Source: Termitomyces sp. T153 (taxonomy: Eukaryota; Basidiomycota; Agaricomycetes; Agaricales; Lyophyllaceae). From it: a stretch of 64,000 nucleotides of DNA. The notes beneath the pieces were generated by a model. That model made no database searches, had not been told where the DNA came from, and saw nothing but the letters and a program-made list of their open reading frames with translations. The stretch lies in NCBI GenBank assembly GCA_018296165.2, contig JACKQL020000144.1:35285-99284 (forward strand), in the 5' to 3' direction. The translations under genes were made by a program, and so were the position numbers. Shown in pieces: positions 46,801 through 59,381 of the stretch (positions within the stretch are counted from its first letter, which is position 1; every line of letters starts with the position of its first letter).

Positions 46801-47933
46801 GTTGGATGTCAGAGTTGGGGCAGGGGCCCTGGAGTTGCATTGCCAGGGTCCAGAGTTGTGTGGGGGGGCTTCAGAGTGGCTCAGAGGGGTTGGTCAGGGT
46901 GGCCTTGACCTGGCGTGGCATTATTTGAGCCATTGAGCTTGCTCAAGTCACTTAGCAGGCAAGCCCTCCAGGGACGTCGGAGCATATGTTCTTTATTGTT
47001 GGGGGTTTTTGGAGCTCAAGAGGGTTGATTGATGGTTTTGGGGATGATGGTGGGGCTTCCCCCTCCCTTATATGAACATGTCAGTGAGTTCAGAGTACTC
47101 TGGAGAACTACTTTGCATGGGATCCTCTTTTCCCTATAGTTTGTTCTGACAGGGCAATTCCAATGCTGGGGTTGGGCATAGCATTGGTCTCAAGATCTTG
47201 CTCTGTTATTGGTGGGGTTACTGGCTTGAGCTTGATTCCAATGACAGCAGAGCTAGTGTGGGAGGGCAGAATTTCTTGGGGGTGGGTGTGGGTGAGAGTT
47301 GGATGGTCTGCTGGTGTGGTAGCAGGGTTCTACTACTGGGTTACAATGCTGTTGGGGACTTGCTGGGTTTGTCCTGACAGCTTGTGGAGTTGCTTGTGGG
47401 TTGGTGGATCCAAAGGCAGGCTTTGGAGAAGCACATTCTCAGTGATCTCGTCATTGTTCTGGCAGGGTTGGCAATCTTCTTCACACAATGGGTGATTTTT
47501 CATGGTGGGTTTGTGTTATTGTTGTTGGAGGGGTGGGGGTGCAGTGCTGGAGAAGTTTGTTGATCATTGGGTTGAATTATCGCTGGGGTTTAGCATGCTG
47601 CTTTTGGGTGACATTGGGGTCGACCTTTGCAGGGAAGCAGAGCTGGCGGAGAGGGTGGAGGAAGGGTGGGAGGTGGTCTGTAGGAGTGGTGTAGGGTTGA
47701 GCATGGGTGGGGAGGGTGTCTGTGGAGAGAGCATTGTATGGGTGTAACCGGAGTGGAAGGGATGTTTGGTGTCAGGTTTGTGACTCAATGTGCCTTGGCA
47801 AATTGGGCAGGGCTGTATGAATCATAAGGGTTTCCAGGCACAGATTGACCATAGACATCAGAAGTGTTTGGCAAATGTGTGTGCAGAGCTAGCGCAGACA
47901 TCACAAATGGGGTAAGGTATAGTCTTGATATTA
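43900..47933. other. G/T-biased internal region of element B
   Basis: No gene is recognised. The plus strand is strongly G/T-rich and aligns by eye with 11,650-16,428 of element A, with shared landmarks such as tggtggagttg and gtgaagtttgttcttgg. Open frames of up to about 110 codons occur on both strands but carry no known motif. Confidence 0.6.
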
Positions 47934-49081
47934 TGTCAGGTTCCGCTGACCATGGGGGCTCAGCTACACTGGGAGAGTCCTTACTAGGCGGATGTGATTC
48001 CCTGCACTGACAACTGGGCATTTGGAGGTGTCCCAAACACTGGGGACTTGTGAGGATAGTTGATGGATATTGATCCGAGCAAGTCCAGAGAGGTCTGGAG
48101 GAGTAGGGAACAAGCTGTGGGGAAGGGGGATGGGCTTGGCAGGGTTCAGGCACAAGTCCATATGTGAGTATTGCAGGTGCAGAGGAGGCGGAGGCTATGC
48201 AAGTGATGGAAGTGGAGCCAGAGTTTGATGGGGGATCAACAGAGGTTGATAGAGTTTGGAGCCAAGTGTGTAGTGAGGTCCAGAGTTGGTTAAAGAGTGT
48301 CTGGGATTTGTAATCATAATTGTGGGGTTTGCAAAGGCGTTAAGGTTGGGAAAGATAGGAACACAATGGATGGGACAGATCAAATGAGACGAGATGAAGT
48401 TGAATGAAATGAGATGGAGTCAAGATGAGATGGAGACAAGAACAAGAATAGATTCAGGTGGAGATATGAAACAATAACAAAAACAATAATGGAATAGAGA
48501 CAAGACAAGACCAGGAGACTGAGAGTAAGAAAACCAGACACAGAACACAAAACACGAGAGAGAAACAATCAGACCATAGGTAATGTTAAGCAATATCAAG
48601 ACTAGAGTACAAAGAGCTACTCTATGTCTTATATACTGACTACTGGAGAGCTCCAGAGAATGTTGGCTGTGGTGGCAGGGCTTGGCAGAGCTTGGCAGAG
48701 TTGATGGGTGTCAGTTACAATCAGAGGGTGGGCCATGTTGATATGTTGATGGGATCAATTGGTGACATGGGCCGTTCTGAGGTCGTTGTGATACTCCAAA
48801 GTAAGTCGGAGGAACCAGGGTGTCAAGTTAATGATGTGTAATGGGGTCAGGCATGGTGGGGGAATGGTCCCAGGGGCTCAGGAGATCCAGGGGAAGTGTT
48901 GCTGACTGTGGGGAAGACGTTGGAGTTGGCCAGGGGGCTGTCGGAGTTAGCCAAGGATGCGTCGGAGTTAGCCAGAGTAGGTGCGGAGCACTGTGGGAGT
49001 TTGGCAAGGTGTTGGGCGAGGTTCTGGGGGGGCGGGGGGTTGTTGGGCAATGTGCAGGGGTCCAGGGAATGGGTTGTAACA
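47934..49081 (-). repeat. 5' LTR of element B
   Basis: It starts TGTCAGGTTCCGCTGACC and ends GTTGTAACA. The promoter-like TATATAAG on the minus strand is at 48628-48635. Confidence 0.85.
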
Positions 49082-51528
49082 TCTGGCTTGTTGCTTGTTA
49101 ATGAGATTATTTTGTGCCCAAGTACATATATAAGGCTTTGAGGTGCTTTGCATGATTGAAGATGTTGAGTTAATCATGGCTTGGAGTACATTGATTTGCA
49201 ACAAGGTGTACAGTCAAGCCTGAATTAATTCAACATTGCATTAAGCAAATTTGAGTTCAGTGGTCTATACTCTTTCCTAATTAACTCAAACAATTTTCTC
49301 TGGTAGAAACTCCACAGGCTGCCTACCAGAATGATTTTGGATACAATCTTGGTGTACTCTGACAGTTCAATATTGATCTTTTTGAGGCTAGTGACTGGAG
49401 TCTTTGCACTTGTACATCAGGTGCATTGCATCAACATACTTGGCAATCATTGTCAAAAATGCCATATTACTTAGTAAGGAAGGATGGTTCCTAGACCAAA
49501 TTGATATGAGAGTTCATTGATTTGAATTTGCAAAAGAGAACTGCCAAAATGATGATTGTGGCACAACATATGGAATTTTGCAATCCATGTAATGTCTCAC
49601 ATTGGGCACAGGGTTTGGAATGCTCATTGTCATTCATCTGATACTTACCATATGCAGTGGGAGGTAATACCATTCTGTCTGTATTTGAGACATTGACACT
49701 GGTTGTACAGATGCAAAGAAGCCTTTTTCAGTCTAAGGTTGGTGACTGGAGCTCTTCTACTTATAGACTAGGTGGTGTCACATCATCATGATTAAATATA
49801 AGTGGCATATCTTGCCACAAGTTCCCAATTTCTTGCATATAGATACTTGTCCTTGTCCTTCCCTCAACTTGGCAGGTTCAGGAACTCAGATCTGTATGAA
49901 CTTGAGAGTCTATTAATTTGACAATTCAAGAAAGGAGAACTACAAGAATGACAACAACATATTGGCAAGTATTTTCTATGCACTTGTCAATACATGTGGA
50001 TAGTTCAGGATGCTTATTTCATCATATTTTTCATCATGGCCAATTAAATAGTTTGTAGCAGAATTTTAATCACAATGTACTGGTGAATGAAGGTGTATCC
50101 CAAGGCCCAAGGGAGAAAAGACCAACATCATTCTTTGCCACCCATTACCTATTTGTTTTGGCATCAGTGACATTTGTAGTTGAAAGATAGACTAGATGAG
50201 ATTATCACTGAGATTGTCTTGTTAATGTTGTAACTTGAATCTATTTATAGTCAATACTCTACACCTGATGATCTACATAGTCCTGAGACAAATTTCATTT
50301 CATTTTCTTCCAAGATCAGTAATTCATTCAAGTAGTTATTAGTCTTAGTCCTCTTCCTTGAGATTGGTCTTGCATGCAACCTGTATCATATCCTTGATAT
50401 CTGTAGCAGCCTCTGCAAAGTAATGCTTGAACACCACAGTGCAGCACTTGAGTGACATGATAGTCCAGTGGATATAGCTGCTACTGATCAAGTAGGAAAG
50501 GCTGTAGCCATCATGCAGGACTGTGGGGACAGGGGGGCTTATCAGTCATTACTCAAAGTAAGAAGAAAGACATTGACATTGCAGCAGTGCATATTCACCA
50601 CCCATCAAAGACAAGCTATTGAGCTGACTCATGCTAAAAGCACCCAATGGCTAGACCTCACAAATGCCTCATTCCTGAGCAATTCTGGAACCTCCTTGCC
50701 CTTCCCAGTTTCAATGACCTTCTTGAGGTCAAACATATGACAACCACACCCTGTGTGTCACTGGCCCATCCCACATATTGCATATTGTGTGTGGCAGCCT
50801 TGCAGATCTGCTATGTCATGTGTTGTGGGTTATGGGAGGAAGAAGAGGTAAACATGACTTCAATGGAGAGATAGGCTTCAGAGAGAGAGCACATTGTTTT
50901 GGTGCAGCCACATTAAGATTTGCAGATTTGGGTAGATTCATAGGTTGTGGCCATGCAGTAGTGTAGTTTGTGGAAGGTGAGTTGTTTGATTACTTTGGCA
51001 CAGGCATCAGGTGAGATGGAGTGGGATTTTATCAGGTTTTTTCTGTAGCTGTCATATATGTAGTGTCAGACCTGCAGGTGTGTTATTTTGAATGTTAGTT
51101 GAACAGAGAGGAAGGGCAGCACACCTAGTGATGCAAAATGGAAGTTTTGATGCCATCAATTGATTGGATCAATGGATCAAACTTTGTTTTCAGAGGCTTA
51201 AGTTACACAAAAGCTCACATAGATGTTACAGTTGTAGATATAAATTTAAATTGATTTATTTGCTAGTTGAGATGGCCTTGAACTATTGAATGGGTCCAAA
51301 ATATATATAATTCAAAAACCCAAACCAACTAAATACTCGTAAGCCTAAGATAGCTGCTCCCTGGGGCTAGCCAAGCCATGGTACATTGTTGCTTGTCCTC
51401 TCCCCTGATTCTTCTCTCCTTTTATAGCTTGTCATATGCACACAGACCAGGGTGTTTTCCATGCACACCTGTGGGTGTACCACGTGGTTTTCCTTGGCCT
51501 TTCTTTTTTATTGGTTGGTTGTACAAGA
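49082..51528. other. Unassigned A/T-rich repeat-like DNA
   Basis: I found no recognisable gene. The stretch is nearly CpG-free. Open frames around 50,468-50,966 on the plus strand show no known domain. Confidence 0.5.
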
Positions 51529-51998
51529 TGACGTGCTGGGTCAGCATTACTCAGTTTTTTGTTTGTCCGACCTCTTTTCTCTTACTCTTTTTCCCTCCAA
51601 ATTCTCTCTAATAGACTTTGCGTGGTTTGTATGGTGGCCAGCTTGGATCTCAGGTGGTCTGGCATATGGTATCAAGGGGAGGTAGGGTTTTATTGTTGTG
51701 TTTAGATGTTCATGGCTGTCCTCAGCATCAGTTAGCTTTCTAGCCAGTTTTGCTGAGCACAGCCATTGATCATTGATTGAATGCATGATTAGCCTCTGTT
51801 CTTGATGTCATAGATCCTGCTGGCATCATTGCATGTGTGCTTTTTGGGTTCTTTGGTGATTCTTATTTTACTAGGTATGTTCTTATCCCTACGGTTTTCG
51901 GCATCTTATCCAAGCTTACAGTTTTCAGCTTGTTTAATTGGTAAACTCAGTTTTTACTAGTTCTTTCAACCTGTCTCAAGTATGAGACAGGCATATCA
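51529..51998 (-). repeat. 3' LTR of element D
   Basis: It runs from TGACGTGCTGGG to GCATATCA on the plus strand and is 470 bp long, the same length as its partner. Confidence 0.9.
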
Positions 51999-52011
51999 CT
52001 TCCCCCACACC
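51999..52011 (-). other. Polypurine tract of element D
   Basis: Read on the minus strand it is GGTGTGGGGGAAG, directly before the 3' LTR. It would prime second-strand cDNA synthesis and fixes the orientation of the element. Confidence 0.75.
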
Positions 52012-52163
52012 ATTTTACTAAATGCCCTCAGTCAGGTCTATGCATCTTTTGAAAACTGCTCACACTTGATCACTCTCAATTTTTGAATACAAAAGCCCAA
52101 CGTTCTTTTGTCTTCTACAAAAATTATTTTCTTTTCCTTGATCACATCCATTGTCCTATAAAG

Positions 52164-53516
52164 ATGCTCTCAACACAACCCTCTTTCCCTGCAGCAATGG
52201 CACTCAACCACCCTATACCTACCACACCTTGCAAAAACCCTGTGGGTCCTGCCACCAAACTTCCTTGCACACCTCCAACTACTTGCCCAAGTTCTGGCCA
52301 GAACTCGCCCAACAACTTTGCCCTTCTCCAGCACTCTGTTAAGTGTGACACACATCAGGTTATCTTAGCAGTCCTCCAGCTTCCTCTATTCACCCAGGCT
52401 GTCATTGGTTTCTGTGGGGTTGCAGCTGGTATCCCTGGAACTTGGGCTGACTGCGCCCAATATCTTGGCACCATGCAGCTGGTGAGTTCCTCTTTTGTCC
52501 TTTCTTTCCCTTCTTTGTTCTTTTTCACCCTTCTTCTCTTTGCTTCAGTGCTTTGCTGACCAGGCTGATTTCCCATGCATTGCCAAGCAAAAGGGCCTTT
52601 TTGACTCCCTGACTGCCACCCTTCCAGTGATCAATCATAGTGCCACTAATGACTCCATCAACATCCAGTCCTTTCTTATGTTTGCTGACGCTATTCTCCA
52701 AATCAAAAAAAATTGGCAAGAGGTCCAATGTCAGTGGGAGGCAGAGGTCCAACATCAGTGGGAAGCAGAGGAGGTATGTCTTCTTGTTAATCCCTTTTTG
52801 TTGACTGATGCCTTGTCCTTTTAGCTGAAGCAGCAAACTCAGGATCAGGACGTTGACATGTTAGGTCTGCCCTCTATTCATTCTGGCAAGCGGCAAGCTA
52901 ATGTAAGTCTAGCCTACAAACTTGACTTGCTTGCTCATTGTTTTGACACCCTATCCCTCTTTCTATCCCAGACTGAGCCTGACAGCAAACCTAAACCCAA
53001 GAAACTCAAGGTTCTTCCTGCCTTCTGTTCATCTTTATCCTCATTTTTCTTTTACATTGCTCCTGATTCTTTCTCAGCCAATCTCAAACCTGGGAGTGAG
53101 GGCATGCTCTTGCTTCTTGGCCAGGTCAATGCCACCCTTGAAGCTGTCCAGCTTGCCAATGACAATACCCTTCTTCCCCATGCCAACCTTCAAAAACATT
53201 GTGATGCTGTTCAGCTCGCTGCTCAACAGCAGCTCTACTCTCTCAACATTGCCCTTCAGACTTATAGACTAATTTTGACTTGTCTCGACTGTCTTGACAA
53301 AACCCTTGGCCCTTCTGACATCAAACATACTGGAGATCTGCTCAATGATCTCCAAGTTTTGCCTGAGGTATTATTCCCTTTTTGACTTCCCTTGACTTGT
53401 TTTTATTCACTTTAGAGTCCCAGGTTGTTGATTCTGATTCTGACATTGAAATCACCCCTTTGTCTCCAAAAATTCCCCATTCCCCCATACTCATACAAGA
53501 GGCCCCTGCATTGTAA
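52164..53516 (+). CDS. Antisense spliced accessory gene inside Gypsy element D
   Basis: Five exons (52164-52481, 52549-52773, 52825-52902, 52972-53367, 53418-53516) give 371 residues with no stop, and every exon is a whole number of codons. Introns begin GTGAGT, GTATGT, GTAAGT and GTATTA and end in pyrimidine-rich AG sites. A TATAAAG motif lies at 52157-52163, so the downstream Met at 52197 may be the true start. The product has a Cys/Pro/Thr-rich start, a helical middle with repeated QWEAE segments, a Lys-rich segment (KPKPKKLK), a Leu-rich helical part and an acidic tail (VVDSDSDIEITPLSP). I recognise no family. It is opposite to gag-pol and starts 166 bp from the 3' LTR. A pyrimidine-rich stretch at 53,012-53,078 could be one more intron. 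Confidence 0.72.
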
Positions 53517-53697
53517 GCATCAGCATTGCCTTTGCTTAAACTAGCATAGGCCCTTTTAAACATCCCTACTCGTAAAAAAAATCCCTTTATATCTCTTTAT
53601 TCTGCAACCCCAAATATATAATGCCATTAACCCCAAAAACATGTGATTAAGTCTTTTTAAGTTATTTTGACTTTTAAAAAAAAATTAAAACTTTTCA

Positions 53698-54876
53698 TCA
53701 AGTTTTGGGGCTATTGTCTGACTTAATTGTGTCATGGTCCAGAGGCTCATGAAGCCTTATAGATCTAAATGACAGATCTGACATAGCATTTATAGTAGGC
53801 CTTTGTAGTTCTTCCCTCAACTCTTTTAACTTTTCTGGAGTGATATCTACCCATTGCTCTAGGCTTTGGGATAGCTCCAATCATCTTTGAGCTTTGTAAG
53901 GGACTACTCTAAAAGCCGCAACTCTGGTCTGCCAAACTGACCCATCCAGCTCTGCCACAATGTAACTGCCACCCTTGGTCTTAGCAATTACTATCATTGG
54001 ACCATGAAAACAAGGCAGCATTTTAGCACTGTGTGAACTTTCTGTAATCATATTTTTAACCAAGACCAAGTCCAAGGGTTTGAAGTTGAAGTCTTTAATA
54101 GAGTTTTTATGCTCTTCTGCAAACTTCAAGGCCCATTGGAGTTTGTCCTTCCCAACTCTTTCTCTCATCTCTCCTACATGTTGGTGGTGCTTGGCTAGGG
54201 CCCTAGCATGATAACCAATCAACTCTTCTGTAGATAATGGCCCTTCTGGTAATTCTATTAACCAGGTAGCCTCTACCAAGTCCAAAGGTAGAGTTGGATG
54301 AGCTCCAGTGACCATGAAGTATGGTGAACATCCAAATCTCTGCTGGATAGTAATGCGATCACTCCACATTACATGGAAGAAGAACCAAAACCATTTAGTG
54401 TGATCCTCACAAGCTTTGAATAAAGCTTGCTTGACATCCCAATGTGGTCTTTCAATTCTGCCATTAGCTTGAGAGTTGTATGGAGAGATGGCAATGCCTC
54501 TGATTCCATATTTATTCTCTATCCAAGCTGTGACCTTTTTGAATTGTCCAGCATTGTCAGTGATGATTTCTGCAATGCAACTCCAGCAACAAATTACATC
54601 CTCAAACAACCATTGACCAATTGTTTTATGGTTTTCTTTGCACAGAGGCCTCCCTTCCATCCATGAAGACAATGCACACCTACCATGGACAATATAATTG
54701 CAACCGTTTGAAGCTGGAGTCATGTGCATGGTATCAATGTGGATTGTTTGGAAGATAGAGGGTGTATAGGTTACTGTGGGAGCTCTGTTTACAATTGTCT
54801 TCTGATGTATCTGACAGTTGTGACAAGTCGCAACATACCACTGTACACCTCCATCAATTCCTGGCCACCAAATCAT
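53698..54876 (-). pseudogene. Gypsy integrase
   Basis: The frame from 54876 begins [14 protein letters not shown] followed by the Cys pair of the zinc site (CHNC); the matching His pair (SAHDALGHRG) sits at the end of the preceding frame. The catalytic core has the first Asp in IHIDTMHM, the second in IITDNAGQF and the Glu in [13 protein letters not shown] chromodomain is not obvious. A TGA at 53881-53883 interrupts the C-terminus, and the frame stays open to 53,698. The one-base shift at about 54,880 separates it from RT. Confidence 0.9.
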
Positions 54877-57533
54877 CCTTGTATTGACATTTTAGTTGCA
54901 TAAGTCCCTCTATGCCCTAAGGCATCATGGGCTGATTTAAGCATGAACATTTGCCTATCAATATTGACTACTATCTCATGCCTGGCCTCATGATTGTGTT
55001 TGTACAGCCTCCCCTTTTTATCAAAGAAGAACTGCCTTGCAAACCTCTTGAACTTGTCTGGGTCCCAACCCTTCAAACCTTCAGGTTCTTTACTTGGGTC
55101 TTGTAGCCAGCTTTGTACAATTGGCAGCAAGTCATCCCACTGTTCACTCTCACCACCCTTCCTATGTTCTAAGTAGGCTTGTAAGTCTGCTTTCTTTCCT
55201 TTCTCAGTACCTTCTGTGGGTAACAGAGGCTGAGAGAGAGATAGTACTGCAACAGGATCTATTCTAGAGGTCTGCTGCTGACTTAGAACTGCCTTCCTAA
55301 GTTTCACCTCTTGAGACCTTGCTCTATCAAGTTCTTGTTCAAAGTCTGATACTTCAGTGGTTACTGCATTTAGATAGCCACCTATAGTGTCAATTTGATC
55401 TGCAAACTCCTCAAGTGCTAAGGGTTCCCAATCCTCCCATCCTGGTTCATTGTTGATTTTAGCTGGATATTCAAAGTGCATAGTCTTTGGGTTGTCCACC
55501 AACTCTGGATTAACAGGTGGGTACTCCTCATCTCCTGGCTGCTTGAGCCTCCTAGACAGGCCATCAACACTAAAGGTTTTTCCTGGCACATGCCTCAAAG
55601 TAAAATGATAGAGTAGTACATCCTCAATCCATCTCATGATGGTGGCATTAGGTCCTACTCCAGGATTGCTTAGCATTCCCTTCAAATACTTGGCATCAGT
55701 CTCCACTACAAGCTTCCTACAACTGACTAGCCAATACTTATTAGCTTGCAAGGCTCTCATCAAACCATAGAGTTCTCTCTTAGGTTGTGAGATTCTTGCC
55801 TCCCTCTCATTCAAGGTGATGGATCCTAGCTTAGCACAAGTGCATTGCTTAGGATTGTCTGGAGCTTTCTGGAATATTCCAAAACCCACTGCCATCCAAG
55901 AAGTGTCAACTGATAAGACTACTGCCCCTTCTGACTCATAGCCAAGTGGTTTTAGATGTGCACTTTCAGCTAGCAACTTCTTCAACTGAGCCATTGCTGA
56001 CTGCTGTTCCTCACCCCAAACAAATGGTGTGTGGTTTTGAGTCAATTTGTTGATGGGTGCAGCCACTTTAGCATAGTCTTTAATGAACATCCTAAAGGTA
56101 CCACAAGTACCTAGGAAAGCTCTGACATCTGACTTGTCCTGGCAATCACCCCACCCCATAACAATGGCCAACTGCTTGGTCTCAGGTTTCTGTCCCTCAT
56201 AGGAACACCTGTGTCCAACTACTACAATCTCATCTGCACAGACTACTGACTTTTTCCCAGAGAAAGTTCCTCCAGCATATTTGATTCTTTGTAACACTCT
56301 GTTTACATTCTGCAGATGCTCCCATACAAATCTCCTAATGCCTGGATTTTCTGGGATAACCTCATAGCCTCCATCTGGCAATTCATATCTGTGAGGTGGA
56401 CCTCTGATTGGTACATCATCAATATATGGCCAAGTTACATGAGGTATCTCATCTTTCAAGATGAAGGTAATGTCATCATGAAAGATTGGTACTGAATTTG
56501 TCCAGCCCATTGGCAGGGTTACCAACCTTAGAGCACCAAAGGGTGTCTGAAAGGTGGTATAGTCCCTAGACCTCACATCCAACACTCTCTCATCATATCC
56601 CACATACAAGTCAAAGATTCCTCTACAAGCTCTGCCAGCAAAATGACTAGCCAACTCTTCAGTTGCTGGTGGCAATCCAGAGTGTGCTATGGTCACTTTG
56701 TTTAAAGGTTCCAAGCTGTGAACTATCCTCAAACTCTCACCATCCTTCTTCAATGCTGTGAACCACTGGGACTGGTATGAAGAGTTGGATGGCTCATACA
56801 CTCCTGCCTCAATTTTCTGCTTTATCATCTGGCAGATTTTATCTCTGAGTCCAGGAGCAATGGGAATGTTCTTTAATACCCAGGGGGTGTGAGGAATTAC
56901 TAGCATTACTACAGGAGGGAAGAATTCCTCCTTGAGCCTACCTCTTTGAGAATCATCCCATGCAAAAGCCTCATTCTGCAGCATCATTAGATGATGTACT
57001 GCCTTCATCTCCTCTGGCCATAGGAAACCATCACCATGTACTTGGTCAATGATCTCCTTGCACTCAGCAGTGTACCTCCCTGTGGGTTTGAAATCAGGTG
57101 GGTTTGGGTCCAACTTTGGCATGTCTGCTAGTGGATCTCCAGTGATACACCTTTCAATTCTGAACTTCTCAGGAGAGGTTCCTAGTACAGGTTTCACCTT
57201 TCTAGCAACAGGTTTGTATTTCTTAGAAAACACTTGTGCAGTTTTCCCCACACCTGCTTCTAGCTCTAGGCTTTCCTGCTGTACTAAGACCTCCTCTAAC
57301 TCCTCTGGTATCTGACACAGCTGCCTATTTAGATAGGCTGCTAATGTCTTCTCATCTCTGCCTCTCATATCTCCCTCTGCAGCAAAGGCCTGCAGATACA
57401 CATCTCTCAACTCCTGGTTCTTGAATCCACTATGATTTATAGTGTATCCAGTCACTATTACTTCACCATTCTCCTTCTCTCCAATCATCACTGCCACCTC
57501 TCCCTGGTTGCTGACCAGATCATTGAGATTCAA
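54873..57533 (-). pseudogene. Gypsy reverse transcriptase and RNase H
   Basis: The 886-codon open frame holds RT with the catalytic box Y-I-D-D (TWPYIDDVPIRG), the palm start (LRIVHSLEPLNKVT) and FQTPFGALRLVTLPMGWTNS. RNase H follows with the Asp in VVLSVDTSWM, Glu in QPKRELYGL and Asp in VVETDAKYL. The frame ends inside the integrase zinc site, where its TGA overlaps the next ATG as ATGA. It begins at a TTG after a TGA in a different frame from gag-pro, so the polyprotein is split. The catalytic residues look intact. Confidence 0.92.
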
Positions 57534-57661
57534 AATTTTGGATCACTATCTCCTCCAACACCTGCCTTTGGCACCTTCCCTCTTTGAAGAGTGGGCAGGG
57601 CAGTCTGGCAACCAGTATTAGGATCTCTGATAGTTATGATGGCACTGCCATCTTGAAGATT

Positions 57662-59299
57662 TTATATGTTGCTTTCTGTCAGTGTGTCAAAAGGACAACC
57701 CAACAAGACAGTATAAGCTGGCTTGACAAAGATATGCACTTGTAGATAAATGGTGAAGCCTTCAGCAGAAGTAAATGGCACATTTTTGGCTAAACCAACT
57801 GATGTATTCACTTGACTGTTGGCACTCTCCATCCTTAAACATATGTCTGGATCCCAAGTTAATCCTAAATGAAGTGCCTCATCTAGTGCTATACAGACTA
57901 TCTCAAAACCACTATCCAGAATCATCTCTACTTGTCCCCTTTGATTGACAATGGGGTTCAAGGATCTCAACACTTGCAAATCTCTAGCCACATACACCAC
58001 TACCAGTTTTTCTCCTGGAGGGATATTTTCCAAGTAAGTGGCTACACAATCCTGATGCACTACTGCACCAGTAGGCAAATCATCCTGTGTCCCATCTATA
58101 ATGAAATAGGTTGCCATTGGTAGGTCATTGACATCTACTTTGTCAGGTGGTTTCTTCTTCCTTACAGTCTGCTGTTGAACTGCTACCCTTGGGATATTGG
58201 GGTCCCTAGATCGAGTCCATAATTTGAGAGTCAATTTTTGCATCATTGCTTCTCTTAATCCAGAAGCCATATCTAACAGTCCTCCAGTACTGAAAGGTAC
58301 AGTAGCCTCCCAGAGCCTATCAATGGTCCTATCCCACTCCTTCCTCCTTGTTCTTGTTAAGGAACTTTTAACAGTGTCCTGCACTGGCAAGTCTGGTCCC
58401 TCATTGATGGCTGGAACCTTCTCAAAAGGTAGGTCCAGTTTTGGTGCTACTCTAGGTGGAATCAAGGCAGAGTAAGTGACTGTCTCTGGAGTGTCATCTT
58501 CTGGCCATCCAAAGTACATATTCACCTGCTTATCATGTACTTGTGCTAGTCTAGCATGAGGAGATATACCAGCAGGATCCTTAGGTAAAGGAGCACCATT
58601 AGGTAGTCTGGCTCTCCCTTCTAATAGGATGATCCATCCCTTTTGTACATCTCCCTTGATGACTTCACACTCTGAGATTCTCTGTCCAGTTTGCCAACAA
58701 TAGAAGCAAGTAATACCACTTCTTCCAGAAGTTGGAAATGTAGGAGGGCCTTCTGCCCTTATACCCTGGCTTCCTTTGGTATTCAAGAAGGTATTGCACA
58801 TGTCCAACTGACCAGCTTGCAAAGCTTGTATGGTACTCTGGATGCACCCCACTTGTTTCCCAATGGTAACCATGGCATCTTGTAGATGAGCCATTTTCTC
58901 CTCCACTTCCTCCTCCTTAATGTTCCCCCTTCTAGTTTCTATTTTCTCTATTTTCTCCTCTCTAAGGCTCCTTATAGTAGCACCATCCATCAAGGTCCCT
59001 ACTACTGTCAGCACTTCTGATAGGTCATACTTGTTGTCCTTGTGCCTATTTCTAGCAGGGTCTTTGTAGTGGCCATATCTACTGATCAACCTCTCCTCAA
59101 TCACATCTCCAAAAGCTGGGGTAAAGCACCCCAAGGACTTGTCTACCAGAGACCCATTCCCAGTGACCTTAGCCAACTTTCTAGCCTCAGCTCTATATTT
59201 TCTTATGAGAGAATGGATTTCTGTAGTGTCATTCCTACTAAGTCTGGCATGTTCTTTGCAGATTCTGTCCAGGTTTGCAACACTACCTGTGTCATCCAC
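57662..59299 (-). pseudogene. Gypsy gag-protease
   Basis: The 545-codon frame begins inside gag; the upstream part (ESYPEAV before DDTGSVANLD) continues the frame towards the LTR. The zinc knuckle reads CFYCWQTGQRISEC, with Gln in place of the His of C-x2-C-x4-H-x4-C. The protease has D-S-G in VEMILDSGFEIVC and the partner helix VLLGCPFDTLTES. The TAA at 57662-57664 stands where related elements have a Gln codon, after which the frame reads on (NLQDGSAII). Confidence 0.85.
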
Positions 59300-59381
59300 T
59301 GCTTCTGGATAAGACTCCTTGATCTCTTTCTCTCAAAAGCAGACCAAGTATAGTCCTCTCCAAAGGAATCAAAGCCCAAGA

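Larger units (their letters stand above)
40822..49081 (-). mobile_element. LTR element B (sister of A, younger)
   Basis: LTRs at 40822-41969 and 47934-49081 (1148 bp each) bound 6.0 kb. The order and content match element A: purine tract beside the left LTR, antisense Cys-rich gene, G/T-biased region. Many sites that are TG or CA in A are still CG here (for example cagacgtgattccc against cagacatgattctc), so this copy is younger. No gag or pol was found. The flanks (cacac and tctgg) do not match, unlike A. Confidence 0.85.

Noticed and set aside
54873..54876. ATGA overlap between pol and integrase as programmed reinitiation
   Set aside because: The break falls inside the integrase zinc site, separating the His pair from the Cys pair, so a chance frameshift is more likely than a functional junction.
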